IMG/VR virus record: IMGVR_UViG_3300032236_001175
Location: 1-40,879 of that record
Strand: one strand, 5' to 3'
Origin: a virus
DNA length: 40,879 nucleotides
Below, one piece after another: positions 8,936-18,308 of the stretch; position 1 is the stretch's first letter; every line of letters starts with the position of its first letter. The notes below the pieces were generated by a model. That model was not told the origin of the DNA and ran no database searches. It saw nothing but the letters and a program-made list of their open reading frames with translations. The translations under genes and the position numbers were made by a program.

Positions 8936-9376
8936 ATGGCAGGAACACCAACGAAAAACGCCGGAATCGTCATGTCGATCGGGGCCGCGCCTGGCGCGCC
9001 CGTCAGCGTGCCCATCAGCGGCTTGACCGACATTCCGGAATTCGGAAACGAGCGCAAGGCGATCGACGTGACCGACCTTTCCAACAAGTGGCATCGCTAC
9101 ATGAAAGGCCTGAAAGACGGCGGCAAGCTCTCGCTCGCGGGCCAGTTTCGCGGCGACGATCTCGGCCAGCGCATGCTCATGCAGGCGACAAATACCGAGG
9201 CGAGCTGGTTTTTCCGCGTGGTGCTTCCCGATACCAAGGGCACGAACGGCTCGACCTATGACTTCCTGGCGCAGGTGCTTGCGTTCAAAGTCGTGCCCGG
9301 CAAGATCGACGGCATTGTCGAATTCAAGTGCGACTTGCAAATCGATCAGTCCGTCACGCTGACAGCGGCGGCATAG
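8936..9376 (+). CDS. Major tail tube protein
   Basis: 146 residues with features of the siphoviral tail tube family shared with GTA: VSVPISGLTDIPEFGNERKAIDVTDLSNKWHRYMKGLKDGGKLSLAGQF near the N-terminus and a C-terminal IVEFKCDLQIDQSVTLTA strand pair. Hexamers of this protein stack to form the tube. GGAGG lies about 8 bases before the start. It lies between the tail terminator and the chaperone genes, as expected. Confidence 0.9.
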   Translation: MAGTPTKNAGIVMSIGAAPGAPVSVPISGLTDIPEFGNERKAIDVTDLSNKWHRYMKGLKDGGKLSLAGQFRGDDLGQRMLMQATNTEASWFFRVVLPDTKGTNGSTYDFLAQVLAFKVVPGKIDGIVEFKCDLQIDQSVTLTAAA

Positions 9377-9377
9377 C

Positions 9378-9809
9378 ATGACGGCTTTGCCCGAACGCCA
9401 TGGCGCGCACGCCGAGCAGATCGAGCTAGGCGGCCGAGTTTATCACATTCGCCGCACCTTCGACCTGATGGTGCGCATCGAGGAACGCGCGGGACCGCTG
9501 ATGGCGATCCTCCGCGCGATCAACGACGGCCAGCGCGATATCGCGACGCTTCCCGTTGCGCGGCTCGCCGAGGTTTACATCGCCATTCTCGACGGTGAAA
9601 ACGTGCCGCGCCACGAAATCGAGGATCATATTCTTGCCGTCGGTCCTATGCGCGCGATGCAGCCCGTCGCGAGGCTCATCCTCAATCTTTTCGTCGGTGA
9701 CGAACGCTTTCAAAAGCGCATCAAAGCCGCGACCGAAGGCGGTGCTGCGGACCCTCAGACGGCCGCTTCATCCCCTGGTCCGACCTTTTTGGAGCGGCAA
9801 GCCGACTAG
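9378..9809 (+). CDS. Tail assembly chaperone, first frame (GTA gp10-like)
   Basis: A 143-residue protein corresponding in position and pattern to the GTA family tail chaperone (DUF3356-like): an N-terminal beta hairpin (AEQIELGGRVYHIRRTFDLMVRIEERAGPLMAIL) followed by helices. Chaperones of this kind coat the tape measure during tail assembly. The last 35 or so codons overlap a -1 frame that encodes the second chaperone domain, so this ORF may give both a short and a frameshifted long product. The Ala/Pro-rich last 20 residues look unconstrained. Confidence 0.8.
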   Translation: MTALPERHGAHAEQIELGGRVYHIRRTFDLMVRIEERAGPLMAILRAINDGQRDIATLPVARLAEVYIAILDGENVPRHEIEDHILAVGPMRAMQPVARLILNLFVGDERFQKRIKAATEGGAADPQTAASSPGPTFLERQAD

Positions 9810-9976
9810 GCTGGACACCAAGCGAGTTCTGGAATTCGACCTTCTATGAACTCACGGCCTGGCTGCAGGCTCGATACCCCGAAACGCCGGAAGCGCCACG
9901 GGAAACAGACGAACAGAAACACATACGCATCGCGGCCATGCTCGAAACCATGCCCGGCGTGCGCAAAATCGCTTAA
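9701..9976 (+). CDS. Second tail chaperone domain in the -1 frame, no start codon
   Basis: In the frame one base back from the preceding gene there is an open stretch from 9701 to TAA 9974-9976. It encodes FIPWSDLFGAASRLG, then WTPSEFWNSTFYELTAWLQ, then a charged helix ending near ETMPGVRKIA. This is the recognisable core of the small GTA chaperone family (TIGR02216/DUF2376-like, with the LGxxPxEFW...TxxEL pattern). The stretch has no ATG, GTG or TTG before the domain, and its upstream in-frame stop is TGA 9698-9700, inside the first chaperone gene. Expression by -1 frameshift is therefore likely, as in lambda gpG-gpGT. I see no perfect X-XXY-YYZ slip site; the window for the slip is about 9701-9765. 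Confidence 0.72.
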   Translation, partial: RTLSKAHQSRDRRRCCGPSDGRFIPWSDLFGAASRLGWTPSEFWNSTFYELTAWLQARYPETPEAPRETDEQKHIRIAAMLETMPGVRKIA

Positions 9977-9993
9977 CCGCAAAGGAGACGGCC

Positions 9994-10371
9994 ATGGCCA
10001 CCTATTCGACGCAGCAAGCCAGCCTTACGGCCGGCACCACGCCGACCTATAACAGCGCGAACACGTCGGGCGATCTTGTCGCCGTCGGCACGTCCGAGCG
10101 CGATTATCTCCACGTTAAGAACGCGGCGGCGAGCCCGGTCACGCTCACGATCGCGCCGCAGGTAACAAGCGTCTATCAGGATGGCGTCGGGCAGATCACA
10201 CCACCAACGCTTAGCATCAGCATTCCCGCAACAACTGGCGAAAAGATCATTGGCCCGGTCCCCTCGGCCTATATCAACAGCGCGGGCCAGGTGGCGCTCA
10301 CATGGTCGAGCGCGACGAGCGTGACCTTCGCCGCGATCACCCTTCCGGCCGTCAGCCGCGGCTATATGTGA
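9994..10371 (+). CDS. Small beta-rich structural protein
   Basis: 125 residues, nearly all strand-forming Thr, Ser, Val and Ala (DYLHVKNAAASPVTLTIAP, ISIPATTGEKIIGPVPSAYI, QVALTWSSATSVTFAAITLP). This pattern is common in small jelly-roll-like virion proteins found among tail or head genes. A strong AAAGGAG precedes the start. Its place between the chaperones and the tape measure gene suggests a tail or decoration role; the exact role is unknown. Confidence 0.65.
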   Translation: MATYSTQQASLTAGTTPTYNSANTSGDLVAVGTSERDYLHVKNAAASPVTLTIAPQVTSVYQDGVGQITPPTLSISIPATTGEKIIGPVPSAYINSAGQVALTWSSATSVTFAAITLPAVSRGYM

Positions 10372-10565
10372 TGAGCGACGCGCCACTGCACCGTCAGAAA
10401 ACGGCGGTGCTGCGCGCGTATGAAATCCTCGCTGAGATCTATCCCGCGCGCATCGCAGCCAAAAAGGCCACGGAAGACGGCGCGCGCGTGCATCTCGAAG
10501 CGCTCGAATCCGCAATGCGGACCCTGGATAAACTCGACACTGGATCCTATAGGCCGACAAAATGA
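10371..10565 (+). CDS. Small hypothetical tail-region protein
   Basis: 64 residues, helical and charged (KTAVLRAYEILAEIYPARIAAKKATEDG, then LEALESAMRTLDKLD). It is coupled by overlaps on both sides: its ATG overlaps the preceding TGA, and its TGA overlaps the tape measure ATG. I do not recognise it. Its position suggests a tail assembly helper. Confidence 0.7.
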   Translation: MSDAPLHRQKTAVLRAYEILAEIYPARIAAKKATEDGARVHLEALESAMRTLDKLDTGSYRPTK

Positions 10566-12520
10566 GCAACGCCGACTTGACGGCCATCATCGACGGCGAC
10601 ACGAAGGGCCTCGTAACGGCGCTTGGTGACGCCACCGACAAGCTCAACGTCTTCCAGGGGACCGCGACATCGTCGCTCAAAAAGGTCGACGATGATTTCG
10701 CGTCACTGGCGTCGAGCATCAAGGAAACCATGGGCGAGGTGAAAACGGCGCTCACCTTCGCCGCGCCCTTCGCCGCGCTTAGCCTGCTTCATGACCAGCT
10801 CGAAGCCGGCATCAAGGATTGGACGAAAATCGGCGACGCGGCCGACAAGGCGGCGCTCTCGACCGACTTTTTTCAGACGCTCACCTTCAAGGCCGCGGAA
10901 GCGCATATCGAAACTGACAAGCTCGCCGATGGGCTTAACAAGTTCGCGCAGCAACTCGCCGAGATCAAGCACGGCCATGGCGATTTCTATGACTGGCTGA
11001 AGGACAATGACGGCACGCTCTTAAAGGCGCTGCAGGGCGTCAAAACCGTCGACGATGGCGTCAAGGCGTTGTCCGATGCCATGGGCAAATCCGACAATGT
11101 CGTCGAAAAGTCGCGGCTTTCCATCCAGGCCTTCGGAAAAGATCATCGCGACCTTTATCGCGTGCTTGGCGACGGCGCCGATGCACTCTCAAAGGCGGCA
11201 GAGGAGGCGCGGCGCTATGGCGTGATCGTCGATGAAAGCGTCATTCGGAAGGCGCAGGAATCGAAAGACGGCGTTTCGGCTGTTTCCAATGTGCTTATGA
11301 CCGAATTCCGGACGGCGCTTCTCAATATCGCGCCGCTTCTGCAGGATGTCGGTCGAATGGCTGTGGCAATGGCAACGGGCATGCGCGAGCTGCGCGACGC
11401 GGTTTCCTCCTCGGCCTCGGCAATGAGCGATGCGGGCCTCGACGCGCAGCTTAAGAGCCATACGAAGAATCTCGCCGATCTGGAAGCGCAGCTTGAACGG
11501 CTGCAAAGCGGCAAGGGTGCGGGCGGCTTCTTGCCAAGCTGGCTTGGCGGCCCATCAACTGATGACGATAAAATAACGGAGACGCTGAAAAAAAAGCAGG
11601 AAGAGCTTGCCTTTATCAAGCAGTTTCAGGATGAGATCGACAAGCGCAAAAAGGAAAGCGCCGATCGCAGCAAGGCTTTGACAGACGACTTTTTTTCTAA
11701 CAATGGCGAGGAAAAGGACAAAGACAAGGCCTCAAAGCTCCTCGAAGGCCAGCGCGCCATGGATGAGCTTATGAAGAAATACTATACCGACACGCACCAA
11801 TATTATCAGGCGATCGAGGCCGACGCGCAAAAGGAAAAGGACCGCTTCAAGCAGCTTCTCGAAGAGAAGAAGATCACCGCACAGCAATATCAAATTGCCA
11901 TGGTGCTTATCGCGAAGGATGAGGCCACAAAGATCGAAGAGGCCTACGATCACACGCGCGAGCACATTAAGCAGGCCATGAGCACACTCTCGTCGGAATT
12001 TGAGAAGATTTTCCAGCAATGGCAGAGCGGACAGAAAGTCACGCTGGCCTCGATCGAGAAAGACCTCGCGCAGACGATCGAGCGCATGGTGCTGAAGGCG
12101 GCCGTGCTTGAGCCGCTATTTGGAACTGGCAAAACGGGGCCCGGCGAATTCGGCCTCGTCGGCGACACGGCGAAAAGCGTCATGGGCGGCGGTTTCAGTT
12201 TGAGCAGCATCTTCGGCAAGCTCTTCCATGATGGCGGCGTCGTGGGCTCTGGCGGCGCGGGCCGCATGGTTTCGCCGAGCACCTTCGCGGGTGCGGTTCG
12301 ATACCACGAAGGCGGCATCGCCGGCCTTCTGCCGGGCGAGGTGCCCGCCATCCTGCAGCAAGGCGAAACCGTGATCCCGAAAGGGCAAAGTGCGCTCGGC
12401 GGGGGCCATACCTTCAATATCAACATTCAGACACCGAATCCCGGCGCGTTCAAGGAAAGCCAGGGCCAGATCGCGGCCATGCTTTCGCGCGCGGTGGCGC
12501 AGGGAAACCGTAACCTATGA
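10562..12520 (+). CDS. Tail tape measure protein
   Basis: 652 residues, long, helical and Lys/Asp/Glu-rich, with coiled-coil stretches (about 290-330 and 395-470). Its length sets the length of the tail; about 1.5 angstroms per residue would give roughly 100 nm. Weakly hydrophobic segments at about 60-80 and a Gly-rich region near 545-610 precede a lambda-type C-terminal segment (GGHTFNINIQTPNPGAFKES, then AAMLSRAVAQG). It follows the chaperone genes, and its stop overlaps the next ATG. Confidence 0.93.
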   Translation: MSNADLTAIIDGDTKGLVTALGDATDKLNVFQGTATSSLKKVDDDFASLASSIKETMGEVKTALTFAAPFAALSLLHDQLEAGIKDWTKIGDAADKAALSTDFFQTLTFKAAEAHIETDKLADGLNKFAQQLAEIKHGHGDFYDWLKDNDGTLLKALQGVKTVDDGVKALSDAMGKSDNVVEKSRLSIQAFGKDHRDLYRVLGDGADALSKAAEEARRYGVIVDESVIRKAQESKDGVSAVSNVLMTEFRTALLNIAPLLQDVGRMAVAMATGMRELRDAVSSSASAMSDAGLDAQLKSHTKNLADLEAQLERLQSGKGAGGFLPSWLGGPSTDDDKITETLKKKQEELAFIKQFQDEIDKRKKESADRSKALTDDFFSNNGEEKDKDKASKLLEGQRAMDELMKKYYTDTHQYYQAIEADAQKEKDRFKQLLEEKKITAQQYQIAMVLIAKDEATKIEEAYDHTREHIKQAMSTLSSEFEKIFQQWQSGQKVTLASIEKDLAQTIERMVLKAAVLEPLFGTGKTGPGEFGLVGDTAKSVMGGGFSLSSIFGKLFHDGGVVGSGGAGRMVSPSTFAGAVRYHEGGIAGLLPGEVPAILQQGETVIPKGQSALGGGHTFNINIQTPNPGAFKESQGQIAAMLSRAVAQGNRNL

Positions 12521-13152
12521 CGACGCCCGCTTTTCACGAGGTGCGCTTTCCCGTCGGCATCTCGCTCGGCGCGACGGGGGGGCCGGAACGGCGCACGCAA
12601 GTTGTGACGCTCGGATCCGGTTTCGAAGAGCGCAATCAGCAATGGGCCAACTCGCGGCGCAGCTATCAAGCGGGATATGGCGTCAAGACCGTCGACGATC
12701 TCTATGCCGTGCTCGCCTTCTTCGAGGAGCGCCGCGCCAAACTGACGGCCTTTCGCTGGAAAGATTGGTCCGACTTCAAAAGCTGCTCGCCTTTGGCCGT
12801 GCCAGAAGCCACCGACCAGGGACTTGGCACGGGCGATGGCGCGACGCATACTTTCCAGCTCATCAAGACCTATGGCGGAAGCTTTTCGCCCTGGGTGCGC
12901 ACCATCAAAAAACCCGTCGCTGGCACGGTGCGCGTCGCCGTGGCTGGCACTGAGCTGCTCACCGGCTGGACCGTCGACACGACGACGGGCGTCATCACCA
13001 TAACGGCCGCGCCCAGCGCTGGCCAAGCCGTCTCAGCCGGATTCGAATTCGACACGCCCGCGCGCTTCGACACGGACTCGCTTCTGGTCAACCTCGAACA
13101 ATTCAACCTCGGCGCCATCCAGCACATTCCTATCATCGAGGTGCTGCTATGA
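12517..13152 (+). CDS. Distal tail protein, GTA-type (DUF2460)
   Basis: 211 residues matching the DUF2460 family, known from the GTA baseplate as the distal tail protein. The family N-terminus is present (FHEVRFPVGISLGATGGPERRTQVVTLGSG, EERNQQWANSRRSYQAGYGVKT). The middle segment LYAVLAFFEERRAKLTAFRWKDWSDFKS is also highly typical. It forms the ring between tail tube and hub. The start overlaps the tape measure stop (ATGA). Confidence 0.93.
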   Translation: MTTPAFHEVRFPVGISLGATGGPERRTQVVTLGSGFEERNQQWANSRRSYQAGYGVKTVDDLYAVLAFFEERRAKLTAFRWKDWSDFKSCSPLAVPEATDQGLGTGDGATHTFQLIKTYGGSFSPWVRTIKKPVAGTVRVAVAGTELLTGWTVDTTTGVITITAAPSAGQAVSAGFEFDTPARFDTDSLLVNLEQFNLGAIQHIPIIEVLL

Positions 13153-14018
13153 GACAAATCCCGACGGCGCTGCAGACGCATCTCAACACGGGCGCGACGA
13201 CGTTGTGCTGGGCCTGGCGTATCACGCGCAGCGATGGCGCGAAGTTCGGCTTCACCGATCACGATGTCGATATCGCCTTCGATGGGACAACCTTCTACGC
13301 CGCGACCGGATTCACCGCGAGCCAGATCAAGGAAAGCGTCGGGCTCAACGTCGACAATCTCGACGCCGATGCGGCCTTCCAATCGGCCGCACTCACCGAA
13401 TCCGATCTTGCCGCCGGGCTCTACGATAACGCCACCGTCGAGCTTTGGCGCGTCAACTGGACCGACACGAGCCAGCTCGTACTCGTGCGCAAGGGCACGC
13501 TCGGCCAGGTCAAGCGCAAAGAGCAGGCCTTCACGGCCGAACTACGCGGGCTCGCGCAACGTCTGCAAGAAAATACGGGCCGCACTTATGGCTTTCTCTG
13601 CGATGCTCAGCTCGGCGACGCGCGGTGCGGCTTTACGCTTTGGACGGCAAGCGGCGCGGTGGCTGGCGCGATCGATGGGCATAGCTTCACAACGTCGAGC
13701 CTTGGCGCTTACGCAGATGGCGTTTTTACAAATGGACTTCTGACATGGATGACGGGCACGAATGCGGGCGCGAAAATGGAAGTGCAGCGCTATGCAGGCG
13801 GAGAGATAGCGCTCTGGCATAACATGCCTTACCCGATCGCGCCGGGCGACACTTTCACCGTGTCGCCGGGCTGCGACAAGCTCGCGGCCACATGCAACGG
13901 CTGGTATAACAACATTGTCAATTTCCGAGGATTCAACCGAATCCCCGGCGACGACATTCTCAGCCGCTACGTTAATGCGGCCGATGCGAGGCTCGATGGC
14001 ACGTCCATGTTTAGCTGA
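13149..14018 (+). CDS. Baseplate hub protein, GTA-type (DUF2163)
   Basis: 289 residues matching DUF2163/phage_BR0599, the hub protein in GTA-like tails. Features are the N-terminal TTLCWAWRITRSDGAKFGFTDHDVDIAFDG, a domain with GFLCDAQLGDARCGF, and the C-terminal signature CNGWYNNIVNFRGFNRIPGDD. Paired cysteines in the signature regions may bind a metal cluster, as reported for the GTA hub; that is inference here. It overlaps the preceding gene by ATGA and is followed closely by the peptidase gene. Confidence 0.93.
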   Translation: MRQIPTALQTHLNTGATTLCWAWRITRSDGAKFGFTDHDVDIAFDGTTFYAATGFTASQIKESVGLNVDNLDADAAFQSAALTESDLAAGLYDNATVELWRVNWTDTSQLVLVRKGTLGQVKRKEQAFTAELRGLAQRLQENTGRTYGFLCDAQLGDARCGFTLWTASGAVAGAIDGHSFTTSSLGAYADGVFTNGLLTWMTGTNAGAKMEVQRYAGGEIALWHNMPYPIAPGDTFTVSPGCDKLAATCNGWYNNIVNFRGFNRIPGDDILSRYVNAADARLDGTSMFS

Positions 14019-14022
14019 TCGC

Positions 14023-14466
14023 ATGGTGGGCATCGACACCGCGCTGCAAAACAGAATCGTCGCCGAGGCGCGAAGCTGGATCGGCACGCCCTACCATCAT
14101 CAGGCGGCGACGAAGGGCGCGGGCTGCGATTGCCTCGGCCTCGTGCGAGGCATCTATGCCGAGGTGATGGGCAAGCCGAGTGAGGATCCTCCGCCCTATT
14201 CGCAGGACTGGGGCGACGCCACTGGCGAAGAGACGCTCCTCCTCGCGGCGGCGCGTCATCTGCATCTTGTGCCGCGCTTGGATGTGCGGCCCGGCGACGT
14301 GCTTGTTTTTCGCATGCGTGAAGGCCGCGTCGCCAAGCATTGCGCGATCTTATCGGCACCCGGCTGGATGATCCACGCTTGCGAAGCCGCGCCCGTCTGC
14401 GAGGTGCCCCTCGGCCCATGGCGGCACAAGCTTGCGGCCGTGTTCCGTTTTCCGGAGATGGCATAA
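14023..14466 (+). CDS. NlpC/P60 tail-tip cell wall peptidase
   Basis: 147 residues with the NlpC/P60 catalytic pattern: the nucleophile Cys in GCDCLGLVRGIY, the His in KHCAILSA, and the upstream RSWIGTPYHHQ. In GTA-like tails this peptidase (TIGR02219 type) sits at the tail tip and is thought to open peptidoglycan during DNA entry. ATG 14023 is the best start, just after the hub gene stop; the upstream extension of the frame lies inside the hub gene and has no family similarity. The ribosome site is weak, so reinitiation from the hub gene is plausible. Confidence 0.92.
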   Translation: MVGIDTALQNRIVAEARSWIGTPYHHQAATKGAGCDCLGLVRGIYAEVMGKPSEDPPPYSQDWGDATGEETLLLAAARHLHLVPRLDVRPGDVLVFRMREGRVAKHCAILSAPGWMIHACEAAPVCEVPLGPWRHKLAAVFRFPEMA

Positions 14467-17400
14467 ATGGCAACGCTCGCGCTTTCCTATGTCGGCGGCA
14501 TGGTCGGTAACGCGATCCTGCCGGGCATCGGGGGCCTCGTCGGCCGTGGCGTCGGCGCGCTGGCGGGCGCCTATATTGACTCCAAGCTCTTCAACACGAG
14601 TGGGTCACAGCAACAGGCGCAAGTCGATCCGTCGCTTTACAAGGTCACGACCTCGACCGAAGGAAAACCGATATCGCGTCTCTATGGCCGCGCCAGGGTC
14701 GGCTGCGAAATCATTTGGTCGACCTATTTTCTGCGCGTGCCTGGGCAGACATCGAGCGGCGGCAAAGGCAATATGTTCCGTATGCCATCGTCGGCATCGT
14801 CATCGTCGACGACTCAGGATCGATATTTTGCGAATTGGGCGATCGCGCTTTGCGAGGGGCCTATCTCCGGCATCGGGCGTGTCTGGGCCGACGGCAAGGC
14901 GATCGACATCTCGGCCTACACCTATCGGCTTTACACTGGCACGGAAAGCCAGCTACCAGATTCGCTCATCGTGGCGAAGGAAGGCGCCGCGAACACATCG
15001 GCTTATCGCGGACTTGCCTATATCGTGTTCGAGAACATGGACTTGACGGCTTTCGGCAGCCGCTTGCCGCAGATCACGGTCGAGGTGTTTCGCGCCGTCG
15101 ACAGCCTCGAAAACAACGTGCACGCCGTGACCATGATCCCGGCTGCCGGCGAATTCGCCTATGAAACCACCAAAATCGCACGCTGGGATGGACCTTTCGT
15201 CTGGGATTACCAGAACGTCCACACGCAATCCGGCAAGACCGACATCCTAACCTCGCTCGATCAGCTTCAGTCGCAACTTCCGGCCGTGTCGGCGATCTCG
15301 CTTTTCGTGGCATGGTTTGGCTCGGATTTGCGCGCAGCTTACTGCACGATCGCGCCACGCGTCGAGAACAGCACGAAGGACGCGGGGCCGCCTGACTGGT
15401 CCGTCAACGGCATCACGCGAAGCAGCGCGCAAGTCATTTCCTATGTCAATGGCGCCCCGGCCTATGGCGGCACGCCAAGCGATCATTCGGTGGTTTCGGC
15501 CATTCAGGAAATGCACACGCGCGGCTTCGCCGTGGCCTTTACGCCGTTCATGCTGATGGACATTCCGGCCGGAAACACGTTGCAAGATCCCTACACCGGA
15601 GCGAGCGCTCAGGCGGTCTATCCCTGGCGCGGGCGCATCACGAAACAATATTCGACGGCCGACAAGACATCGGCGATCGCGACTGAAGTCGCATCTTTCG
15701 TGGCGCAATACCGCAATTTCGTGCTGTTCTATGCGGGCCTGTGCGCGACCGCGGGCGGCGTCGAGGTTTTCACCATCGGCACCGAGCTGCGCGGACTAAC
15801 CTGGCTTCGCTCGGCGGCTGGCACCTATCCTTTCGTAACCGCCCTGCAAACGCTCGCGGCCGACGTGAAAGCCCTTCTTCCATCGGCAAAACTCACTTAT
15901 TCCGCCGACTGGACGGAATGGTTTGGTCATCATCCGACGGACGGATCGAACGACGTTTACTTCCATCTCGACCCGCTCTGGGCCGACAGCCACATCGACG
16001 CAATCGGTATCGACAATTACTGGCCGACCGGAGACTGGCGCGACGGCACCGCGCACGCCGATTATATCGCGGGCTGGCGCGACCCGCGCGACGCGAATTA
16101 CATCACGGCAAACATTCAGGGCGGCGAGGGTTACGACTGGTATTATGCGAGCGACGCAGCCCGCGCCGCGCAGACGCGCACGGCGATCACCGACGGCTAT
16201 GGAAAGCCTTGGGTATTCCGCTACAAGGATATCCGCAATTGGTGGCTAAATTCGCACTATAACCGGCCCGGCGGCGTCGAAAGCGGTTCGCCAACGGCCT
16301 GGACTCCACAGTCAAAGCCCTTCTGGTTCATGGAGTTGGGTTGCCCGGCGATCGATCGCGGATCGAACCAGCCGAACGTCTTCTATGATCCAAAGTCGAG
16401 CGAAAGCGCCCTCCCCTATTTCAGCCGAGGCAATCGCGACGATTCCATGCAGCGCAGTTGCCTCCATGCGTTTCTTTCCTTCTATGCCGATGCGGGCAAC
16501 AATCCGACATCGGGCGTCTATAGCGGCTCAATGGTCGACCAGTCCCGCATATTTCTCTATACCTGGGATGCGCGGCCCTTTCCGGCTTTCCCGAACGCCT
16601 CGACGATCTGGTCGGATACCGCGAATTACCAATATGGCCACTGGATCGAAGGCCGCATGGGCGGTGCGCCGTCGAGCGCCGTGCTGGCGAAGATCCTCGA
16701 TGATGCTGGTTTCACGGATTATGATACTACCGGCGTGACGGCGACGCTCGCGGGCTATCTCGTCGAGCAGGTTACATCGCCACGCACCATCATCGAGCCC
16801 CTGCAGGCGGCATTCTTCTTTGATGCCGTCGAAAGCAATGGCAAGATTGTGTTTAGCCAGCGCGGGCTCGGCGGATCGCTCGCCACGCTCGACCGCACGA
16901 ACATGGTCGAGACAAGCGCCGGCGCCGCGCGCTATGAGATAGATCGCGGGCAGGACGCCGAGATCCCGGCCGTGGTCAAGGTGACGTATAGCAACCCAGA
17001 CAACGACTATCAGCAAGGCTCGGCCGATGCGCGACGCATGTTCGGCGGCTCGCATTATGTCGCCGAGGCCAGTCTACCAATCGTGATCAGCTTCGACCAG
17101 GCGGCTGCGACGGCCGCGACCTGGCTGCACGAGGCCTGGTCGCAGCGCGAGACGCTGACGATGACGCTTCCGCCTTCGCAGCTCGCGCTTGAGGCGGGCG
17201 ACATGGTCACGGTCGACGCTGGAGGCATCGTGCGCGCCTATCGCATCACCGATGTCACATTAGGCGAAGCGCTGCAGATGACGGCCGTTTCGATCGAGCC
17301 GCACATCTATGGCGGCTATGACCCGCCAATGGCGCCGAAGACCTACGCGCTACCAGCCGTCTTTGGGCCAGCCGTGGCGGCCTTCCTCGATCTGCCCCTC

Positions 17401-18300
17401 ATAACCGGCGCAGAAAACCCTTATGCGGGCCGTTTGGCCGCCTGTGCGTCTCCTTGGCCCGGCGGCGTCGCCTTCTATCGCTCGCCATCGACAAGTGGTT
17501 ACACGCTAAACGTCGCAGCTGTGGCGTGCGCGGCGATCGGCGTTACGCAATGGGGCTTTTATGCCGGGCCGACGGGCCGCTTCGACAATGGCAACGTGCT
17601 CGGCGTGAAAATGTACACGGGGCAGCTCACGAGCGTTGATGATATCGCGTTGCTGAATGGCGCGAACATGGCGGCCATCCAGACGAGCGCGGGCATTTGG
17701 GAAATCATACAATTTGGCACGGCCACGCTGACCGCGCCAGGATATTACACGCTTTCGCATCTTTTGCGCGGCCAGTATGGCACAGAAGCCGCAATGCTCA
17801 ACCCGACACCGTCGGGCGCGCAATTCGTGATCCTCGATGCCGCGATCGTCGAGACAATCATGACGGCGGCCGATCGCAACCTTGCCTACAATTGGAAATT
17901 CGGCCCGGCCAGCTTCGACATCGGCGACACAAGTTACACGACCGTGACGCAGGCCTTCACCGGCGTTGGGCTAAGGCCTTATGCGCCCTGCCATATTACC
18001 GGCTCGCGCGATGGGTCCGGCAACCTCACACTGGCCTGGATACGCCGCGACCGCGACCCCGCGGCCGATAGCTGGGATTCGCTCGATATCCCCATGTCGG
18101 AAGTAAGCGAAAGCTATCAGATCGACATTGTAAGCGGCAGCACCGTCAAACGCACGCTGACGGCGATCTCGCCGACGGCAACCTACACGGCGGCGCAGCA
18201 AGTGACCGACTTTGGCGCAACGCAATCGAGCGTCGCCGTGCGCGTCTATCAGATATCGCAAACCTTCGGGAGCGGATCGCCCAGCGCCGCCACGGTTTAA
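14467..18300 (+). CDS. GTA-like TIM-barrel baseplate megatron / host-specificity protein
   Basis: At 1277 residues this is the largest protein in the window. It corresponds to the GTA megatron, the central tail-fibre/baseplate component. The N-terminus has the family's Gly-rich region (LALSYVGGMVGNAILPGIGGLVGRGVGALAG). A central glycoside-hydrolase-like TIM barrel (about 230-700) carries GLCATAGGVEVFTIGTELRGL, YSADWTEWFG and FHLDPLWADSHIDAIGIDNY. A C-terminal phage-tail-3 type segment follows (ITDVTLGEALQMTAVSIEPHIYGG). The gene starts directly after the peptidase stop with GGAGAT upstream. The barrel may bind or cleave surface glycans. Confidence 0.95.
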   Translation: MATLALSYVGGMVGNAILPGIGGLVGRGVGALAGAYIDSKLFNTSGSQQQAQVDPSLYKVTTSTEGKPISRLYGRARVGCEIIWSTYFLRVPGQTSSGGKGNMFRMPSSASSSSTTQDRYFANWAIALCEGPISGIGRVWADGKAIDISAYTYRLYTGTESQLPDSLIVAKEGAANTSAYRGLAYIVFENMDLTAFGSRLPQITVEVFRAVDSLENNVHAVTMIPAAGEFAYETTKIARWDGPFVWDYQNVHTQSGKTDILTSLDQLQSQLPAVSAISLFVAWFGSDLRAAYCTIAPRVENSTKDAGPPDWSVNGITRSSAQVISYVNGAPAYGGTPSDHSVVSAIQEMHTRGFAVAFTPFMLMDIPAGNTLQDPYTGASAQAVYPWRGRITKQYSTADKTSAIATEVASFVAQYRNFVLFYAGLCATAGGVEVFTIGTELRGLTWLRSAAGTYPFVTALQTLAADVKALLPSAKLTYSADWTEWFGHHPTDGSNDVYFHLDPLWADSHIDAIGIDNYWPTGDWRDGTAHADYIAGWRDPRDANYITANIQGGEGYDWYYASDAARAAQTRTAITDGYGKPWVFRYKDIRNWWLNSHYNRPGGVESGSPTAWTPQSKPFWFMELGCPAIDRGSNQPNVFYDPKSSESALPYFSRGNRDDSMQRSCLHAFLSFYADAGNNPTSGVYSGSMVDQSRIFLYTWDARPFPAFPNASTIWSDTANYQYGHWIEGRMGGAPSSAVLAKILDDAGFTDYDTTGVTATLAGYLVEQVTSPRTIIEPLQAAFFFDAVESNGKIVFSQRGLGGSLATLDRTNMVETSAGAARYEIDRGQDAEIPAVVKVTYSNPDNDYQQGSADARRMFGGSHYVAEASLPIVISFDQAAATAATWLHEAWSQRETLTMTLPPSQLALEAGDMVTVDAGGIVRAYRITDVTLGEALQMTAVSIEPHIYGGYDPPMAPKTYALPAVFGPAVAAFLDLPLITGAENPYAGRLAACASPWPGGVAFYRSPSTSGYTLNVAAVACAAIGVTQWGFYAGPTGRFDNGNVLGVKMYTGQLTSVDDIALLNGANMAAIQTSAGIWEIIQFGTATLTAPGYYTLSHLLRGQYGTEAAMLNPTPSGAQFVILDAAIVETIMTAADRNLAYNWKFGPASFDIGDTSYTTVTQAFTGVGLRPYAPCHITGSRDGSGNLTLAWIRRDRDPAADSWDSLDIPMSEVSESYQIDIVSGSTVKRTLTAISPTATYTAAQQVTDFGATQSSVAVRVYQISQTFGSGSPSAATV

Positions 18301-18308
18301 GCAATACA

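Noticed and set aside
8492-9379. Leftward open frame of 295 codons opposite tail genes
   Set aside because: It lies across two sure genes (DUF3168 and tail tube) and has no recognisable domain.
9846-10052. Rightward 68-codon frame after the tail chaperone
   Set aside because: It is out of frame with the GTA-type chaperone domain and is basic and Pro/Lys-rich without similarity.
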